Program-made: the position numbers and the translations under genes | Assembly (NCBI RefSeq): GCF_000327285.1 | Contig: NZ_HE998572.1 | Span: forward strand, 29,496 to 93,495 | DNA length: 64,000 nucleotides | Origin: Holdemania massiliensis AP2 | Lineage (GTDB): Bacteria > Bacillota_I > Bacilli_A > Erysipelotrichales > Erysipelotrichaceae | Reading direction: 5' to 3' | The notes under the pieces: model-generated | What the model saw: only the letters and a program-made list of their open reading frames with translations | Databases searched by the model: none | Told to the model about the DNA's origin: nothing | In this document: positions 51,632-61,234 of the stretch, piece by piece | Layout: each line of letters opens with the position of its first letter | Position numbering within the stretch: position 1 is the first letter of the stretch

Positions 51632-54208
51632 TTAAGATTTTCTAAACATATTCTTTTTCACTGATATCAGAATTAAAATTACCAATGATCCTAATGAAAT
51701 CCCAAATCCCACTTTTAGATAAGGTATCTCATATTTAAATTCTATATGATAGTCACCACGAGTTAATTCGAAACCTATAAATCCCAAATTCACTTTTTCG
51801 TAAGAAATTTCCTCGCCATTAACAAAAACTTTCCAGCCTTTATCATACGGAATAGATGTGAATAAATATCGCTCATCAGAAAGACTAATATCTGCTGATA
51901 TAAAATCCCTCTTAAATGTGACATTTTCAAATTTCTCTTTTTGAGTCTGTTGATACCATTGATCGTAACTTCCTTCATCAGGCTCAAAATAAACATCCAT
52001 AAAAGCTGCTACACCAGAGTTGTTTACCCCTTCAACAACTATTCTGTCTATTTTTTGAGACTCTTCTATATAAATATCTACATAATTGTATTGACTATAA
52101 GCTTGGGATTTTATTAATTCATTTCCATTGTATAAAGATAATGTGATTTCAGAAACTCCGTAATTTACAAGATATAAATTTCCGTTTGACAGCGGTTCGT
52201 CTAATTTTAATTCTCTGTGATCTTCATCGGGCAATTGACCAATATGGCTAAAATTATCATTAAGTACATACTCTATATTATTGCTTTGTTCAGTCACTAG
52301 ATAATCCTGCATTATTTGGTCTTGTATGAACACTGGCAGAGTTTTAAAATAATCCTTATTAATTGTATTTTCATAAGTCTTTCCTAATTCAATGAAATAG
52401 GGATTTTTATAAATCGTAAAACCTGCCTCGTCATGATATAAATACTCGTAACGATCAGGAATCTGTGTCTCAAAATCATATGTTATCCAATACTTTGCTG
52501 ACATTAAATTGTAGACTTTGTTCCTTCCCATAGCCTCTGATACAAACCAATTCGATCTTGAGCGATCATAGAAATCATCTGTCTCCACATTATAAACTGT
52601 ATTATAAAATGAAAAACCAGGATAATTTTTAGAGAAAGGCTCGTTAGGCGTAGTAATAACAAAGGCTCCGGGAGCTCCAGGAATTTGATATGATTCTGAT
52701 CCATACAAAACGCGATAATATCCTTTATCAATGGATTTAATATAATTAATTGCATCGGTAGTTTGTTCAGGCTGTTCAAAATAAGTATGATCAATTGCAT
52801 AATTGTAAGCAACAAATATTCTTCCTGAAGCAAGAGCTTCCAATGCCAAAACAAGGATCAACAACCATGATTTACGATTCTTCAATTGAAAGTAAAACAG
52901 ATAGAGCATCAGATAAGTAATTTCCAGCAAAGAAACGAATCCAACTTCTATCAGCTGCTTTCTCGGCCAATAGTGATGAAGGTACATATTTATCACAAAC
53001 CCCATAATACACAGAATAGAAAAAAGTCCAGAATACAATAGCTTCCGTTTTTCAATTAATCCTGCTTCTAGTTCATCATTAATCTCAATCATCGACAAAG
53101 CACCTAAAAATAAAAACATATAAGTCCATCTTGTATCGATGGATCGCTGTAATAAATACCATAAATATTGAAAAATTAATGTAAAACCCAGAAGTAAATA
53201 ACCAGCAAAGTAGCTGTTTCGCTTTAATTTATCCTTTACACAAAAAAGCAATGGTAAAAGCAATGGCGTAATGATTAATGCAAAAAGACTGCATCCTCCT
53301 CCCCAGCCAATAAAATCATGAGTATATTCTGGTATATAATAGCTGGCGTTAAATCGATCAAAAACAGGAGTGAAGATTGTACTTATGAAATAAATCAATT
53401 CATGAACTCCAATTGTATCAAATGTTTGAATATCACTTCCAGTGAATCTGCTGCTATTTATGATTAAATACGCGCAGGGTACTAATATGACTGCGCTTAT
53501 TCCTATACCTAACAGAACATATCCAACAAATTTAAGCGCTTCTATGATCACATTCTTCCATAGCAAATAATTTCTGTTAATTGCAATATATCGAATTAAA
53601 GCATACAAGCATAAAAAAGGTACAAACATATATAGAAAATAGTAATTGATAATTCCTAATACTCCTATCCCTAGAACTAAAGGCACTATTTTACTTTTCT
53701 TTAAATATAGTTCAACAAATCCTAAAATTAAAGGATAAAACAGAAAAGCATCTAAAAACATATTATACGCAAAGTAAAAAAACATCCATCCTGAAAAAGT
53801 TATTGAGAAGCATGCAATTAATCGAGATCTAATATTTCTTGTGATTTTGCCAGTCCAATAATAAGTAGTTAAAAAAAGCAAGATTATCTTAAGCATATTC
53901 AAATTCAAAAACAAATATTTAATCAATTCTCTTGGAAATAATAAAGTAACATAAAAAAACGGACTTGTTAAGAAATAATAAACATATGCCATTACATTTC
54001 CGCCAACCCCTAACGACCATTCAAATTGCGACAATGTACCTGAATGAAATCTTTCCCATCCACCAAGGTAAAACTGATACATTTGTTCTACAGAATCACC
54101 CGGCAATATATAAATACCTCGGTTAGTAAAAAAAACATTTAGAAATATAAGAAAAACTATTATAATAACCATGACAGGTATAAGCAATTTTTTAAATTTT
54201 GTCTGCAT
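51632..54208 (-). CDS. YfhO-family membrane protein (2 of 5)
   Basis: 858 residues from ATG 54208, with GGAGGAAGCT upstream. GT-C-like membrane half of about 12 helices with the loop-1 motif YILPGDSVEQMYQFYLGGWERF (acidic D), and a big outside C-terminal part ending IPYDKGWKVFVNGEEISYEKV, then GDYHIEFKYEIPYLKVGFG and a final helix. Shares only motifs with the other YfhO proteins here, so it is an old paralogue. Expected to use an undecaprenyl-phosphate sugar to decorate a surface polymer. Base composition is more AT-rich than in the genes left of 40 kb. Single-gene unit with its own promoter. Confidence 0.9.
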   Translation of the reverse strand: MQTKFKKLLIPVMVIIIVFLIFLNVFFTNRGIYILPGDSVEQMYQFYLGGWERFHSGTLSQFEWSLGVGGNVMAYVYYFLTSPFFYVTLLFPRELIKYLFLNLNMLKIILLFLTTYYWTGKITRNIRSRLIACFSITFSGWMFFYFAYNMFLDAFLFYPLILGFVELYLKKSKIVPLVLGIGVLGIINYYFLYMFVPFLCLYALIRYIAINRNYLLWKNVIIEALKFVGYVLLGIGISAVILVPCAYLIINSSRFTGSDIQTFDTIGVHELIYFISTIFTPVFDRFNASYYIPEYTHDFIGWGGGCSLFALIITPLLLPLLFCVKDKLKRNSYFAGYLLLGFTLIFQYLWYLLQRSIDTRWTYMFLFLGALSMIEINDELEAGLIEKRKLLYSGLFSILCIMGFVINMYLHHYWPRKQLIEVGFVSLLEITYLMLYLFYFQLKNRKSWLLILVLALEALASGRIFVAYNYAIDHTYFEQPEQTTDAINYIKSIDKGYYRVLYGSESYQIPGAPGAFVITTPNEPFSKNYPGFSFYNTVYNVETDDFYDRSRSNWFVSEAMGRNKVYNLMSAKYWITYDFETQIPDRYEYLYHDEAGFTIYKNPYFIELGKTYENTINKDYFKTLPVFIQDQIMQDYLVTEQSNNIEYVLNDNFSHIGQLPDEDHRELKLDEPLSNGNLYLVNYGVSEITLSLYNGNELIKSQAYSQYNYVDIYIEESQKIDRIVVEGVNNSGVAAFMDVYFEPDEGSYDQWYQQTQKEKFENVTFKRDFISADISLSDERYLFTSIPYDKGWKVFVNGEEISYEKVNLGFIGFELTRGDYHIEFKYEIPYLKVGFGISLGSLVILILISVKKNMFRKS

Positions 54209-54237
54209 AGCTTCCTCCATCATTTCTATCATGGACT

Positions 54238-54267
54238 ATTATAAACCAGAATCTTCGAGAATACCAA
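54238..54267 (-). promoter_or_regulatory. Promoter of YfhO gene 2
   Basis: Minus-strand TTGGTA (54267-54262), 18-base spacer, TATAAT (54243-54238), in the 86-base divergent gap to the plus-strand gene at 54295. Confidence 0.6.
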
Positions 54268-54294
54268 TTTCATACAATCAAAAGGAGTTAAATT

Positions 54295-55941
54295 ATGAAT
54301 ATCATCATACAGATTTCCAAGAAAAAGAAAATTTTAATTATTTCCTTACTTATATCTTTTTTATTTTGCGGCTTATTACTTAGCTCTCCTTCAATAATAA
54401 GAAGTGATGATTTAGTCTTTCATTTGAATCGAATTCGAGCTCTTGCTAACTCGATTAACAATGGAGATTTTTATCCTTATTTATTTCAAACACAAAATTT
54501 TAATTATGGCTATGCATCGCCTATTTTTTATTCAAATATCCTTTTATACCCAGCTGCAATATTGAACTGCTTTGGGTTAACAATTATTCAATCTTACAAA
54601 ATTTTAATGTTATTGTGTACATTTCTTACTTGTCTATCAATTTCTTATTTTTTAACAGAATTCACAGGAAATATATTTTCTATTTCAGTCGGAATGTTTT
54701 TTTATATTTTTTCAGGGTATAGAATAACTGATTGCTATACAAGAGGGGCTTTAGGAGAAATTTTTGCATTTATATTTCTACCCTTAGTTTTGTATGGGAT
54801 TTATAATCTATTCTATGCAAATAAAACAAAGTGGTGGCTCTTAACAATTGGATACACAGGCTTACTCTTATCTCATAATATAACTTTCTTATTAAGTTGT
54901 TTCATGTTCTTAGTATTTTTAATCATAAACTTAAGAAAAATTATTAACGATAAATCCATTTTCATCTATACCTTTATAGCAATAAGCATTTCTATTGGAT
55001 TATCTGCATTTTTTCTATTTCCAATGTTAGAACAAATTAATTTGCTAACGATAACAAATAATACCCCTCTAAATACCTTAGTTTTAACTTTTTCAGATAT
55101 CCTGGGTATAGCCAACAAAACATACATATTTACACCAAGTTTGATTTTAATTCTTATACCATTATTTCATTTCAAGAGCCTTAGTAAAAGCTGCTTTTTC
55201 AAACACACCTATTTCTTAGGCCTTGTCACAATTGTTCTTGCAATGATTCCCACCCTATGGAAAATACAAGCTTTTGCTGTAATCCAATTTCCTTGGCGAT
55301 TACTTATATTATCATGTATTCTTTTGATACCTGCTTTTTTAGACACTTTTGATCATTATAAGATAAGTTTTAAAGCCATACTTATATTATCAGAACTAGT
55401 TTGCGTTATTTATTGGCTAAACTGTCAAATAGCATTACCTATATTATCGGTTACCGAAGATTCTCAATTAAACATAGATAAATTAGTAACTACATTTGGT
55501 GATAGCGTGAATTACAACTCGAGTGAATTGGCCCATGCCGAATACTTGCCTAATAAAGAATTCAACTATCGATTCGCCAAACGAAAAATAAATACCAATC
55601 CTCTTACAAATGAGGAAATTGTTTTTTCAGAAACGTATGACAAGTTAACTTTCACACCATCCTCAATTAGCGAAGAGACTACTTATATTATTCCGTTAAC
55701 TTATTATAAAGGCTACGAAGTAAGAATAAACGATTTGATAATATATCCATATCCCGATTCAGATAATGGCTTTGTCACTTTCGTTCTTAGCAATGAGCAA
55801 TCTGGAAAAAAAGTTGAAATTATATATAAAGGTACAAAAACACAAAAATTAAGTTTTTTTATTTCCATCCTGACATTCCTTTATTTCATAATATATATGA
55901 TAAAAACTAAGCATAACTTAAAATCTAAAGATAGAATTTAA
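54295..55941 (+). CDS. PTPS-related (PF10131-type) GT-C-like membrane protein
   Basis: 548 residues, about 11 helices. Loop 1 reads IIRSDDLVFHLNRIRALANSINNGDFYPYLFQ, the D-D-x-x-F-H-x-x-R-I pattern of the 6-pyruvoyl-tetrahydropterin-synthase-related membrane domain (PF10131), a GT-C relative. Then YGYASPIFYSNI and a late outside domain whose end (IIPLTYYKGYEVRINDL) resembles the YfhO C-terminal module (PYDKGWKVxVNG). It is one of only two plus-strand genes in the locus, and very AT-rich, so probably acquired separately. ATG follows AAAAGGAG. Likely a lipid-carrier-dependent sugar transferase; substrate unknown. Confidence 0.82.
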   Translation: MNIIIQISKKKKILIISLLISFLFCGLLLSSPSIIRSDDLVFHLNRIRALANSINNGDFYPYLFQTQNFNYGYASPIFYSNILLYPAAILNCFGLTIIQSYKILMLLCTFLTCLSISYFLTEFTGNIFSISVGMFFYIFSGYRITDCYTRGALGEIFAFIFLPLVLYGIYNLFYANKTKWWLLTIGYTGLLLSHNITFLLSCFMFLVFLIINLRKIINDKSIFIYTFIAISISIGLSAFFLFPMLEQINLLTITNNTPLNTLVLTFSDILGIANKTYIFTPSLILILIPLFHFKSLSKSCFFKHTYFLGLVTIVLAMIPTLWKIQAFAVIQFPWRLLILSCILLIPAFLDTFDHYKISFKAILILSELVCVIYWLNCQIALPILSVTEDSQLNIDKLVTTFGDSVNYNSSELAHAEYLPNKEFNYRFAKRKINTNPLTNEEIVFSETYDKLTFTPSSISEETTYIIPLTYYKGYEVRINDLIIYPYPDSDNGFVTFVLSNEQSGKKVEIIYKGTKTQKLSFFISILTFLYFIIYMIKTKHNLKSKDRI

Positions 55942-55962
55942 CACTTAACAATACAAATAATC

Positions 55963-57756
55963 TTATTCTGGTAATAAAGAAAATTCATAAAGTTCCGGAT
56001 TTTTTGGATAAAATTCACGATATCGTTCACTAATAATCTTACGCACTGAATTAGGAACCTGTTCTATTCTCTGATAGATGTTAACATGAACATCATTATC
56101 TAAATCGTATTCTCTAACAATACGATAGTATGGATCAGACTCCTCAGAATTTAGCATAAATTCAGCTAAAATACTGACACATTTTTGATTTTCTTCACCA
56201 AATTGAAGTTGAATTGGATCTGCAACAACAATATAGTAGTATTGGAAGAAATCCTCCGGAATGCCGTCGCGATAATCGTAAGCATCAGCCACTAATAAAT
56301 TTGCTACCCCTTCATTCTTTTCTGGGAAAAATGCATTTCTAAGCATGTCATCATTAAATAATACAGAATTAGATAGCACATAAACATATTCATATTCGCC
56401 AGGAGTTTTATTTAAGAAATCAGCCATATTACGAATTTTATCTAAGTCACTGCGAATTCGTAAATCTGGAAAAGGCGCTGATATTAACACATTAAGTTTA
56501 TCTAAAGTCTGATCTGCTTTTTGATTCTTTCCAAACAAAACTGTTTTTGAAAAATTCACACAAACCAGGCATGCAGAAGACACTAAGAGCACCATGCCGG
56601 TTTTAGCGGATAAACTGTCAACGATTTTTTCTAATCCTATCATCATAAGGATCATGACCGGCCCATTAATAATGTAATAATGATGGGATCCAAAGCTCTG
56701 AACACGATTAAATAAGATGATTGCCACCAAAGTCTGAATAATACATAATATAGTAATAAGCCGATGTTTTTTCGACTTTATACCATAGACCACGCCTGGA
56801 ATCAACAAAAGAATCAAAAGCCAGCCATAAAACTGAATAAACCAGCCGATGATATAAGTAGCACCTCCAACCTTGGCTACAGAATAAGCTTCTGCATAAT
56901 TATAGGTTGTAATTGTCCTAAAGAGTGGGAAAAATAAAGTTAACAGAATAGTTAAAGGAATTAATCCGCAAACTAGCATATTCAAAAACTGCACTTTGAT
57001 TTTTTCTTTGGTCAAAGCATGATCAATTCCTTCTCGAATTAAATAGGCTAAGGTATAAGCCACATAGAAACCTACAATCCAATAAGCAAACCATCGCCTT
57101 ACTAAGAGTAAGATAATCATAGACAATCCGATAAATATATTATTTCTCCAGCTAAACTTTTCTAAGCCATCTGCATAAACTAATAATAATATACTTGTAA
57201 TAAAGGGTAAGCCCGCACTTCCTATGTAACCAAAAACCATCGAATAAAGATTACCTGCAAAGGTTGCAATTAACATTCCTAGAAAAACCTTTTTCACAGT
57301 CAGTTTATTCTTTTCAATAATCATTAAACTAAAAATATATAAAATAAGATTAGCTGGCAGTATAAAACTATTAAACATAGCGAGTATAAACCGTGGATAT
57401 GTATTTCCCAACAATTGTGTTGGGAAATATAAAAACCACTCAGGCAAAAACGAATACTCTGAATAATTCAAAGAAAACCAAAGATTATCCATCGCCTCTT
57501 TAACACTGCGATTCATCATCTGATTAAATTCTACAGATTTTCGCCAAAATCCCCCGAAATCCCAATAAGCAATAAATTGTTCTTGTCGCAAATGAAAAAA
57601 CAACAAAATATTAATTATTACAAAGTTAAGAAACAAAAAGACGAGTATAGACTTCTTATTTTTCTTTATCGTACTCCTTATTGCTGTATTATTCCACAAA
57701 ACAACTGCAATTAAAACTAGTAAAACTGGGTATAAACTGCCAGCAAGATATTTCAT
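55963..57756 (-). CDS. GT-C-like polytopic membrane protein
   Basis: 597 residues with about 12 helices and a soluble C-terminal part (about 440-597). The first outside loop has the acidic/aromatic motif FIAYWDFGGFWRKSVEF, where D-F-G-x-F/Y-W is the loop-1 arrangement of GT39/GT-C enzymes that use lipid-linked sugars. The tail (VYVLSNSVLFNDDMLRNAFFP, PDPIQLQFG-type stretch) is alpha/beta-like and may bind the acceptor. No family assigned with certainty. Convergent with the PTPS-related gene (21-base gap) and divergent from an SDR gene. AT-rich. Own promoter at 57782-57810. Confidence 0.8.
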   Translation of the reverse strand: MKYLAGSLYPVLLVLIAVVLWNNTAIRSTIKKNKKSILVFLFLNFVIINILLFFHLRQEQFIAYWDFGGFWRKSVEFNQMMNRSVKEAMDNLWFSLNYSEYSFLPEWFLYFPTQLLGNTYPRFILAMFNSFILPANLILYIFSLMIIEKNKLTVKKVFLGMLIATFAGNLYSMVFGYIGSAGLPFITSILLLVYADGLEKFSWRNNIFIGLSMIILLLVRRWFAYWIVGFYVAYTLAYLIREGIDHALTKEKIKVQFLNMLVCGLIPLTILLTLFFPLFRTITTYNYAEAYSVAKVGGATYIIGWFIQFYGWLLILLLIPGVVYGIKSKKHRLITILCIIQTLVAIILFNRVQSFGSHHYYIINGPVMILMMIGLEKIVDSLSAKTGMVLLVSSACLVCVNFSKTVLFGKNQKADQTLDKLNVLISAPFPDLRIRSDLDKIRNMADFLNKTPGEYEYVYVLSNSVLFNDDMLRNAFFPEKNEGVANLLVADAYDYRDGIPEDFFQYYYIVVADPIQLQFGEENQKCVSILAEFMLNSEESDPYYRIVREYDLDNDVHVNIYQRIEQVPNSVRKIISERYREFYPKNPELYEFSLLPE

Positions 57757-57781
57757 AAATTCACCTCAATAGTCATCCCTT

Positions 57782-57810
57782 ATTTTATCCTGTCTATTCA
57801 AGTAATGCAA
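57782..57810 (-). promoter_or_regulatory. Promoter of the GT-C-like gene at 55963-57756
   Basis: Minus-strand TTGCAT (57810-57805), 17-base spacer, TAAAAT (57787-57782). Confidence 0.65.
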
Positions 57811-57898
57811 GTTTCTAAAAATTTCATTAATTTCTCTAGTTTTAACATATTTTCAATATATAATTATGAATACAGTATACATATAAAGAGGTTAAATT

Positions 57899-58957
57899 AT
57901 GAACTTAAATGATGATTTTTTAGAGCTCGCTTCAAAAAACGAAGACATTCAACTATTAGAAAATAGAACGATCTTAATTACTGGTGCTACTGGTATGTTA
58001 GCTCGTTATCTAACGCGTTATCTAATTTATTTGAATGAAGAAAAACATTTAAATATGCGTTTTATTTTAGCTGTTAGGAATATTGAGAAAGCTAAAAAAA
58101 TATACCACGATCAGCTAAATAACAGGATTCATTTGTTGGCAACGAATTTGAGCTCACCACTCAATGTTGAAGAGCCCACTCATATTATTATTCATGCGGC
58201 TTCCCTGGCTGATCCTCAATTCTACAAAACGAATCCAGTTGACGTAGCTTTGCCCAATGTTTTAGGTACATATCACTGCTTAGAACTAGCTAGAAAGAAA
58301 CAAGCAGAACATTTTCTTTATTTTTCAAGTGCTGAAGTTTATGGAAAACTTTCCGATACAAATCTCATTACTGAATCAATGACAGGACAGATTGATCCGT
58401 TAGATATTCGGAGCTGCTATAGTGAAAGTAAACGAATGGGCGAGACATTATGTAAGGCCTATTGTGAACAATATCAAGTTCCTGCAACTTGTTTAAGAAT
58501 TTTTCACACTTATGGTCCTACTTTAGACTACAAGCATGATCAACGCGTTTTTAGTGAATTTGTAAAGTCTGTAATTGAGGACAATCAGATCATTATGAAA
58601 TCTTCAGGTGAAGCTAAAAGAGCCTTCTGCTATGCTCTGGATTTGGTTTCCGCTTGTCTCACCGTTCTTTTTCACGGCTGCCCGGGCGAGGCATACAATA
58701 TGGCTAACGACGACTGTTTCATTTCTATAAAAGAACTAGCACAGGAAATTATTGCGGCATTTCCAGAGCGCTCAATTCAGCTTAAACTTCAACAAAGAGA
58801 ATTGACTTCTAACTATATTGAAAATAAAACTACTACTTACATAAACGTATCTACTGACAAACTACGGAAACTCGGCTGGAAGCCAACTATCTCTGTGCGA
58901 GAAGGTTTCCGCAGAACAATTACATTACTCGAAAATGAAATAAAGCAGCAGAGATAA
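57899..58957 (+). CDS. NAD-dependent epimerase/dehydratase (extended SDR)
   Basis: 352 residues. ILITGATGMLARYLTRYLI is the Rossmann motif, HAASLADPQFYKTNPVD and FSSAEVYGKL the SDR core, and Y-x-x-x-K in SCYSESKRMGE the active site, followed by LRIFHTYGPTLD. The order resembles UDP-glucuronate decarboxylase and dTDP-glucose dehydratase-like enzymes, with an RMGE in place of the common KRAAE. It may supply a modified nucleotide sugar to the transferases around it; the exact reaction is not assignable. Plus strand in an AT-rich block of minus-strand genes. ATG follows AAAGAGGTTAAATT. Its stop codon touches the stop of the minus-strand YfhO gene. Confidence 0.88.
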   Translation: MNLNDDFLELASKNEDIQLLENRTILITGATGMLARYLTRYLIYLNEEKHLNMRFILAVRNIEKAKKIYHDQLNNRIHLLATNLSSPLNVEEPTHIIIHAASLADPQFYKTNPVDVALPNVLGTYHCLELARKKQAEHFLYFSSAEVYGKLSDTNLITESMTGQIDPLDIRSCYSESKRMGETLCKAYCEQYQVPATCLRIFHTYGPTLDYKHDQRVFSEFVKSVIEDNQIIMKSSGEAKRAFCYALDLVSACLTVLFHGCPGEAYNMANDDCFISIKELAQEIIAAFPERSIQLKLQQRELTSNYIENKTTTYINVSTDKLRKLGWKPTISVREGFRRTITLLENEIKQQR

Positions 58958-58970
58958 TCAATGCTGCTTT
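58942..58970. terminator. Shared stem-loop over two touching stop codons
   Basis: AAAGCAGCA (58942-58950) and TGCTGCTTT (58962-58970) form a 9-bp stem; the plus gene ends at 58957 and the minus gene at 58958, both inside the loop. T-run follows on the plus side. It would end both transcripts within or right after the coding regions. Confidence 0.7.
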
Positions 58971-61234
58971 TTAATTCGTTTTTCGTATACGAATAGACTT
59001 GCTAAAGCAATTAAGCCAAAAAAGCTGGCGGCCAAGCCTATTTTAAATCCTTGAGGTGTAAAAATCATCTGAATTTCACTATATCCTGACGGTACTGAAA
59101 AACCTATCATTCCTCCATTGACTGAATAAATATCTACAGTTTGCCCGTTAACTTTAACATTCCAGCCCTGATCGTAAGGAATCGCTACAGAAATAAAGCT
59201 CTCTGCCGAAGAATCAATACCAGCAAAAACAGTATTACCACTATGATTGACGTATGTGCAAGTTACAGTGCCAATCAAGCTTACATTATTACTCAAGAGC
59301 TCATAATCTTTCTGAGAAACTATTAGAGTATCCAAAATATCCTCACTTTTTAATTCTGCCTGCTCTAAAATGGAGATTTTGTTATAACTTCGCGAAAAAT
59401 TCTGATAATGGAGATTCTGATACACTGGAAGATAATTAAATTCACCAACTTGCACAAAATCTTGGTGTGGTAATTGCGAAGCATTCGTCACAATTGCGTA
59501 TTTCGTACAAAGAAAATCAACCAGAGCGGGATCTTTTATTTCATACGACCAAGGTAAATAAGATTCTATTTTAGATATTTTATTCATATCAACGATTGAA
59601 GAAGAAACGGTAGAATCATATGTCATTAATCCCATAATATTAAAATTAAGATTTAAATTAGTTGAATAATCCCAATAAACTGAACTTGGATCAATATATA
59701 TTCGATAGAATTCATTTTTATTTTGTTCATCCAATTCAAGCAAGTAACGATTTAAATCATTCCGATTTTGAAGTACATGCGTTACACCTTGAATTGTATC
59801 TTTACTGAATTGCCGATAATAGCTATTAGAATAAACTGACAAATATGAAACTATAAGCATCTCTGTAAAGGTAAACACGATCAGACCCGTCCTGTTTCCT
59901 TTTATAACAATAAAGTAAGCCATCCATAAAAAAGGCAATGTAGTCAAAATCAATGTGTATTCACGGCTATATTCTTCGAAAGGAACATGAGCGAATATCC
60001 CTAATAATGGAGTTCCTAATAAGAGTATTCCAGATATAAAAACAACTGAATAAAAGAGAAATTTTTTATTTATGTTCTGAATATTCTCTAAATAGGGTAA
60101 CACAAATGTTATGTTCATGAATAATGGAAATTGAAGCCATCGGAAAGCAGGTTCACTAAACCCATGCATCATCGAAGAGCCGATTGGAATCAACATCAAA
60201 ATCCCATTAAGAAACAGGAACAGTTTAGTATTTTTATTTTCTTCTTTCTTTGAGAAAATCTGCGGCAATAAGAGTGAGCATAAGGAACCCGCCCACAAAC
60301 AAACATAGAGAACAGTGTTGTTTTGAGAAACAAATGTATAAATTGACGAGAATTCATTAGTTCTGTTAATTATTATGCTGGATGGGAAAAATAGTCCTGT
60401 TAATACATAAAAGTATGTTTTTATACTATCATATTTTAAAAACGCTGACGAATTACCAATTCTTTGATTTGTAATAATATTAAACGCCTCCGGAACCAAG
60501 GCGAAACCAGCTATCATAACAGCGATGAAATAACAGCCAATCAAAGGCAAAGCTTCTTTAAAGAATCCTTTTATAGTTTTGTGCAGACAAGAATATCGGT
60601 AAATAAAGTAAAATACACTGAAAATACTCAGTGAATAGAAATGATAGTAATTGGTTACAGCCAAAAAGGCTGTAATAATAATATATCCTAGTTTCTTCTT
60701 TTCCTGTAAATACTTATCTATTTTAAGGATATACAAAGGAATAAAAATATAAAACGAAAGGAAAAAAGGATCCTTGAGTGCCTCTAAAGCATAAGAAGAA
60801 AAAGCAAACATTAAAGAACCAATAATATTGGTTGCTTCTGAGTAACGATGATATCGTCCATAATGATAAAAACAAAAACCTGCAATAATCAATTTAACGA
60901 AAGTTTGAAGCATAATTACTCTGTTATACTCTAAAAATGGAAATAACAACAATGTAAAATAATCAAAAACATCATGATAGTAAAACAACTTGCTTCCCCA
61001 AAAATTATTGCCTAAAAATGTTGCCCAGGAATAAAAAGGTAAATTATGGAGTTGCTTCATTTCAATAAACATCGTCTTGAGGTTTTCATAAAATGAACTA
61101 TATTGGGTTCGCATATCCCAGCCCAACATGAAAGGAGTATCTGTTATTATATATGGAAGCAAAATGCTTCCGGCAAGAACAATCAAACAAAAGGCAAGCA
61201 AAATTGAAGGATGCTTTTTACAGATCCTAATCAT
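58958..61234 (-). CDS. YfhO-family membrane protein (3 of 5)
   Basis: 758 residues. GT-C-like half with about 12 helices; loop 1 FMLGWDMRTQYSSFYENLKTMF has the expected aspartate. The outside C-terminal domain holds LMTYDSTVSSSIVDMNKI and ends IPYDQGWNVKVNGQTVDIYSVNGG, then FTPQGFKIGLAAS and a last helix. Closely related in layout to the next gene, to whose end it is joined by an 8-base overlap (61227-61234), so the two are a coupled tandem pair. Substrate unknown. Very AT-rich. Confidence 0.9.
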   Translation of the reverse strand: MIRICKKHPSILLAFCLIVLAGSILLPYIITDTPFMLGWDMRTQYSSFYENLKTMFIEMKQLHNLPFYSWATFLGNNFWGSKLFYYHDVFDYFTLLLFPFLEYNRVIMLQTFVKLIIAGFCFYHYGRYHRYSEATNIIGSLMFAFSSYALEALKDPFFLSFYIFIPLYILKIDKYLQEKKKLGYIIITAFLAVTNYYHFYSLSIFSVFYFIYRYSCLHKTIKGFFKEALPLIGCYFIAVMIAGFALVPEAFNIITNQRIGNSSAFLKYDSIKTYFYVLTGLFFPSSIIINRTNEFSSIYTFVSQNNTVLYVCLWAGSLCSLLLPQIFSKKEENKNTKLFLFLNGILMLIPIGSSMMHGFSEPAFRWLQFPLFMNITFVLPYLENIQNINKKFLFYSVVFISGILLLGTPLLGIFAHVPFEEYSREYTLILTTLPFLWMAYFIVIKGNRTGLIVFTFTEMLIVSYLSVYSNSYYRQFSKDTIQGVTHVLQNRNDLNRYLLELDEQNKNEFYRIYIDPSSVYWDYSTNLNLNFNIMGLMTYDSTVSSSIVDMNKISKIESYLPWSYEIKDPALVDFLCTKYAIVTNASQLPHQDFVQVGEFNYLPVYQNLHYQNFSRSYNKISILEQAELKSEDILDTLIVSQKDYELLSNNVSLIGTVTCTYVNHSGNTVFAGIDSSAESFISVAIPYDQGWNVKVNGQTVDIYSVNGGMIGFSVPSGYSEIQMIFTPQGFKIGLAASFFGLIALASLFVYEKRIKKQH

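Noticed and set aside
54171-54383. Small plus-strand frame covering the YfhO/PTPS divergent region
   Set aside because: It overlaps both gene starts in other frames, has no ribosome site and no recognisable protein features.
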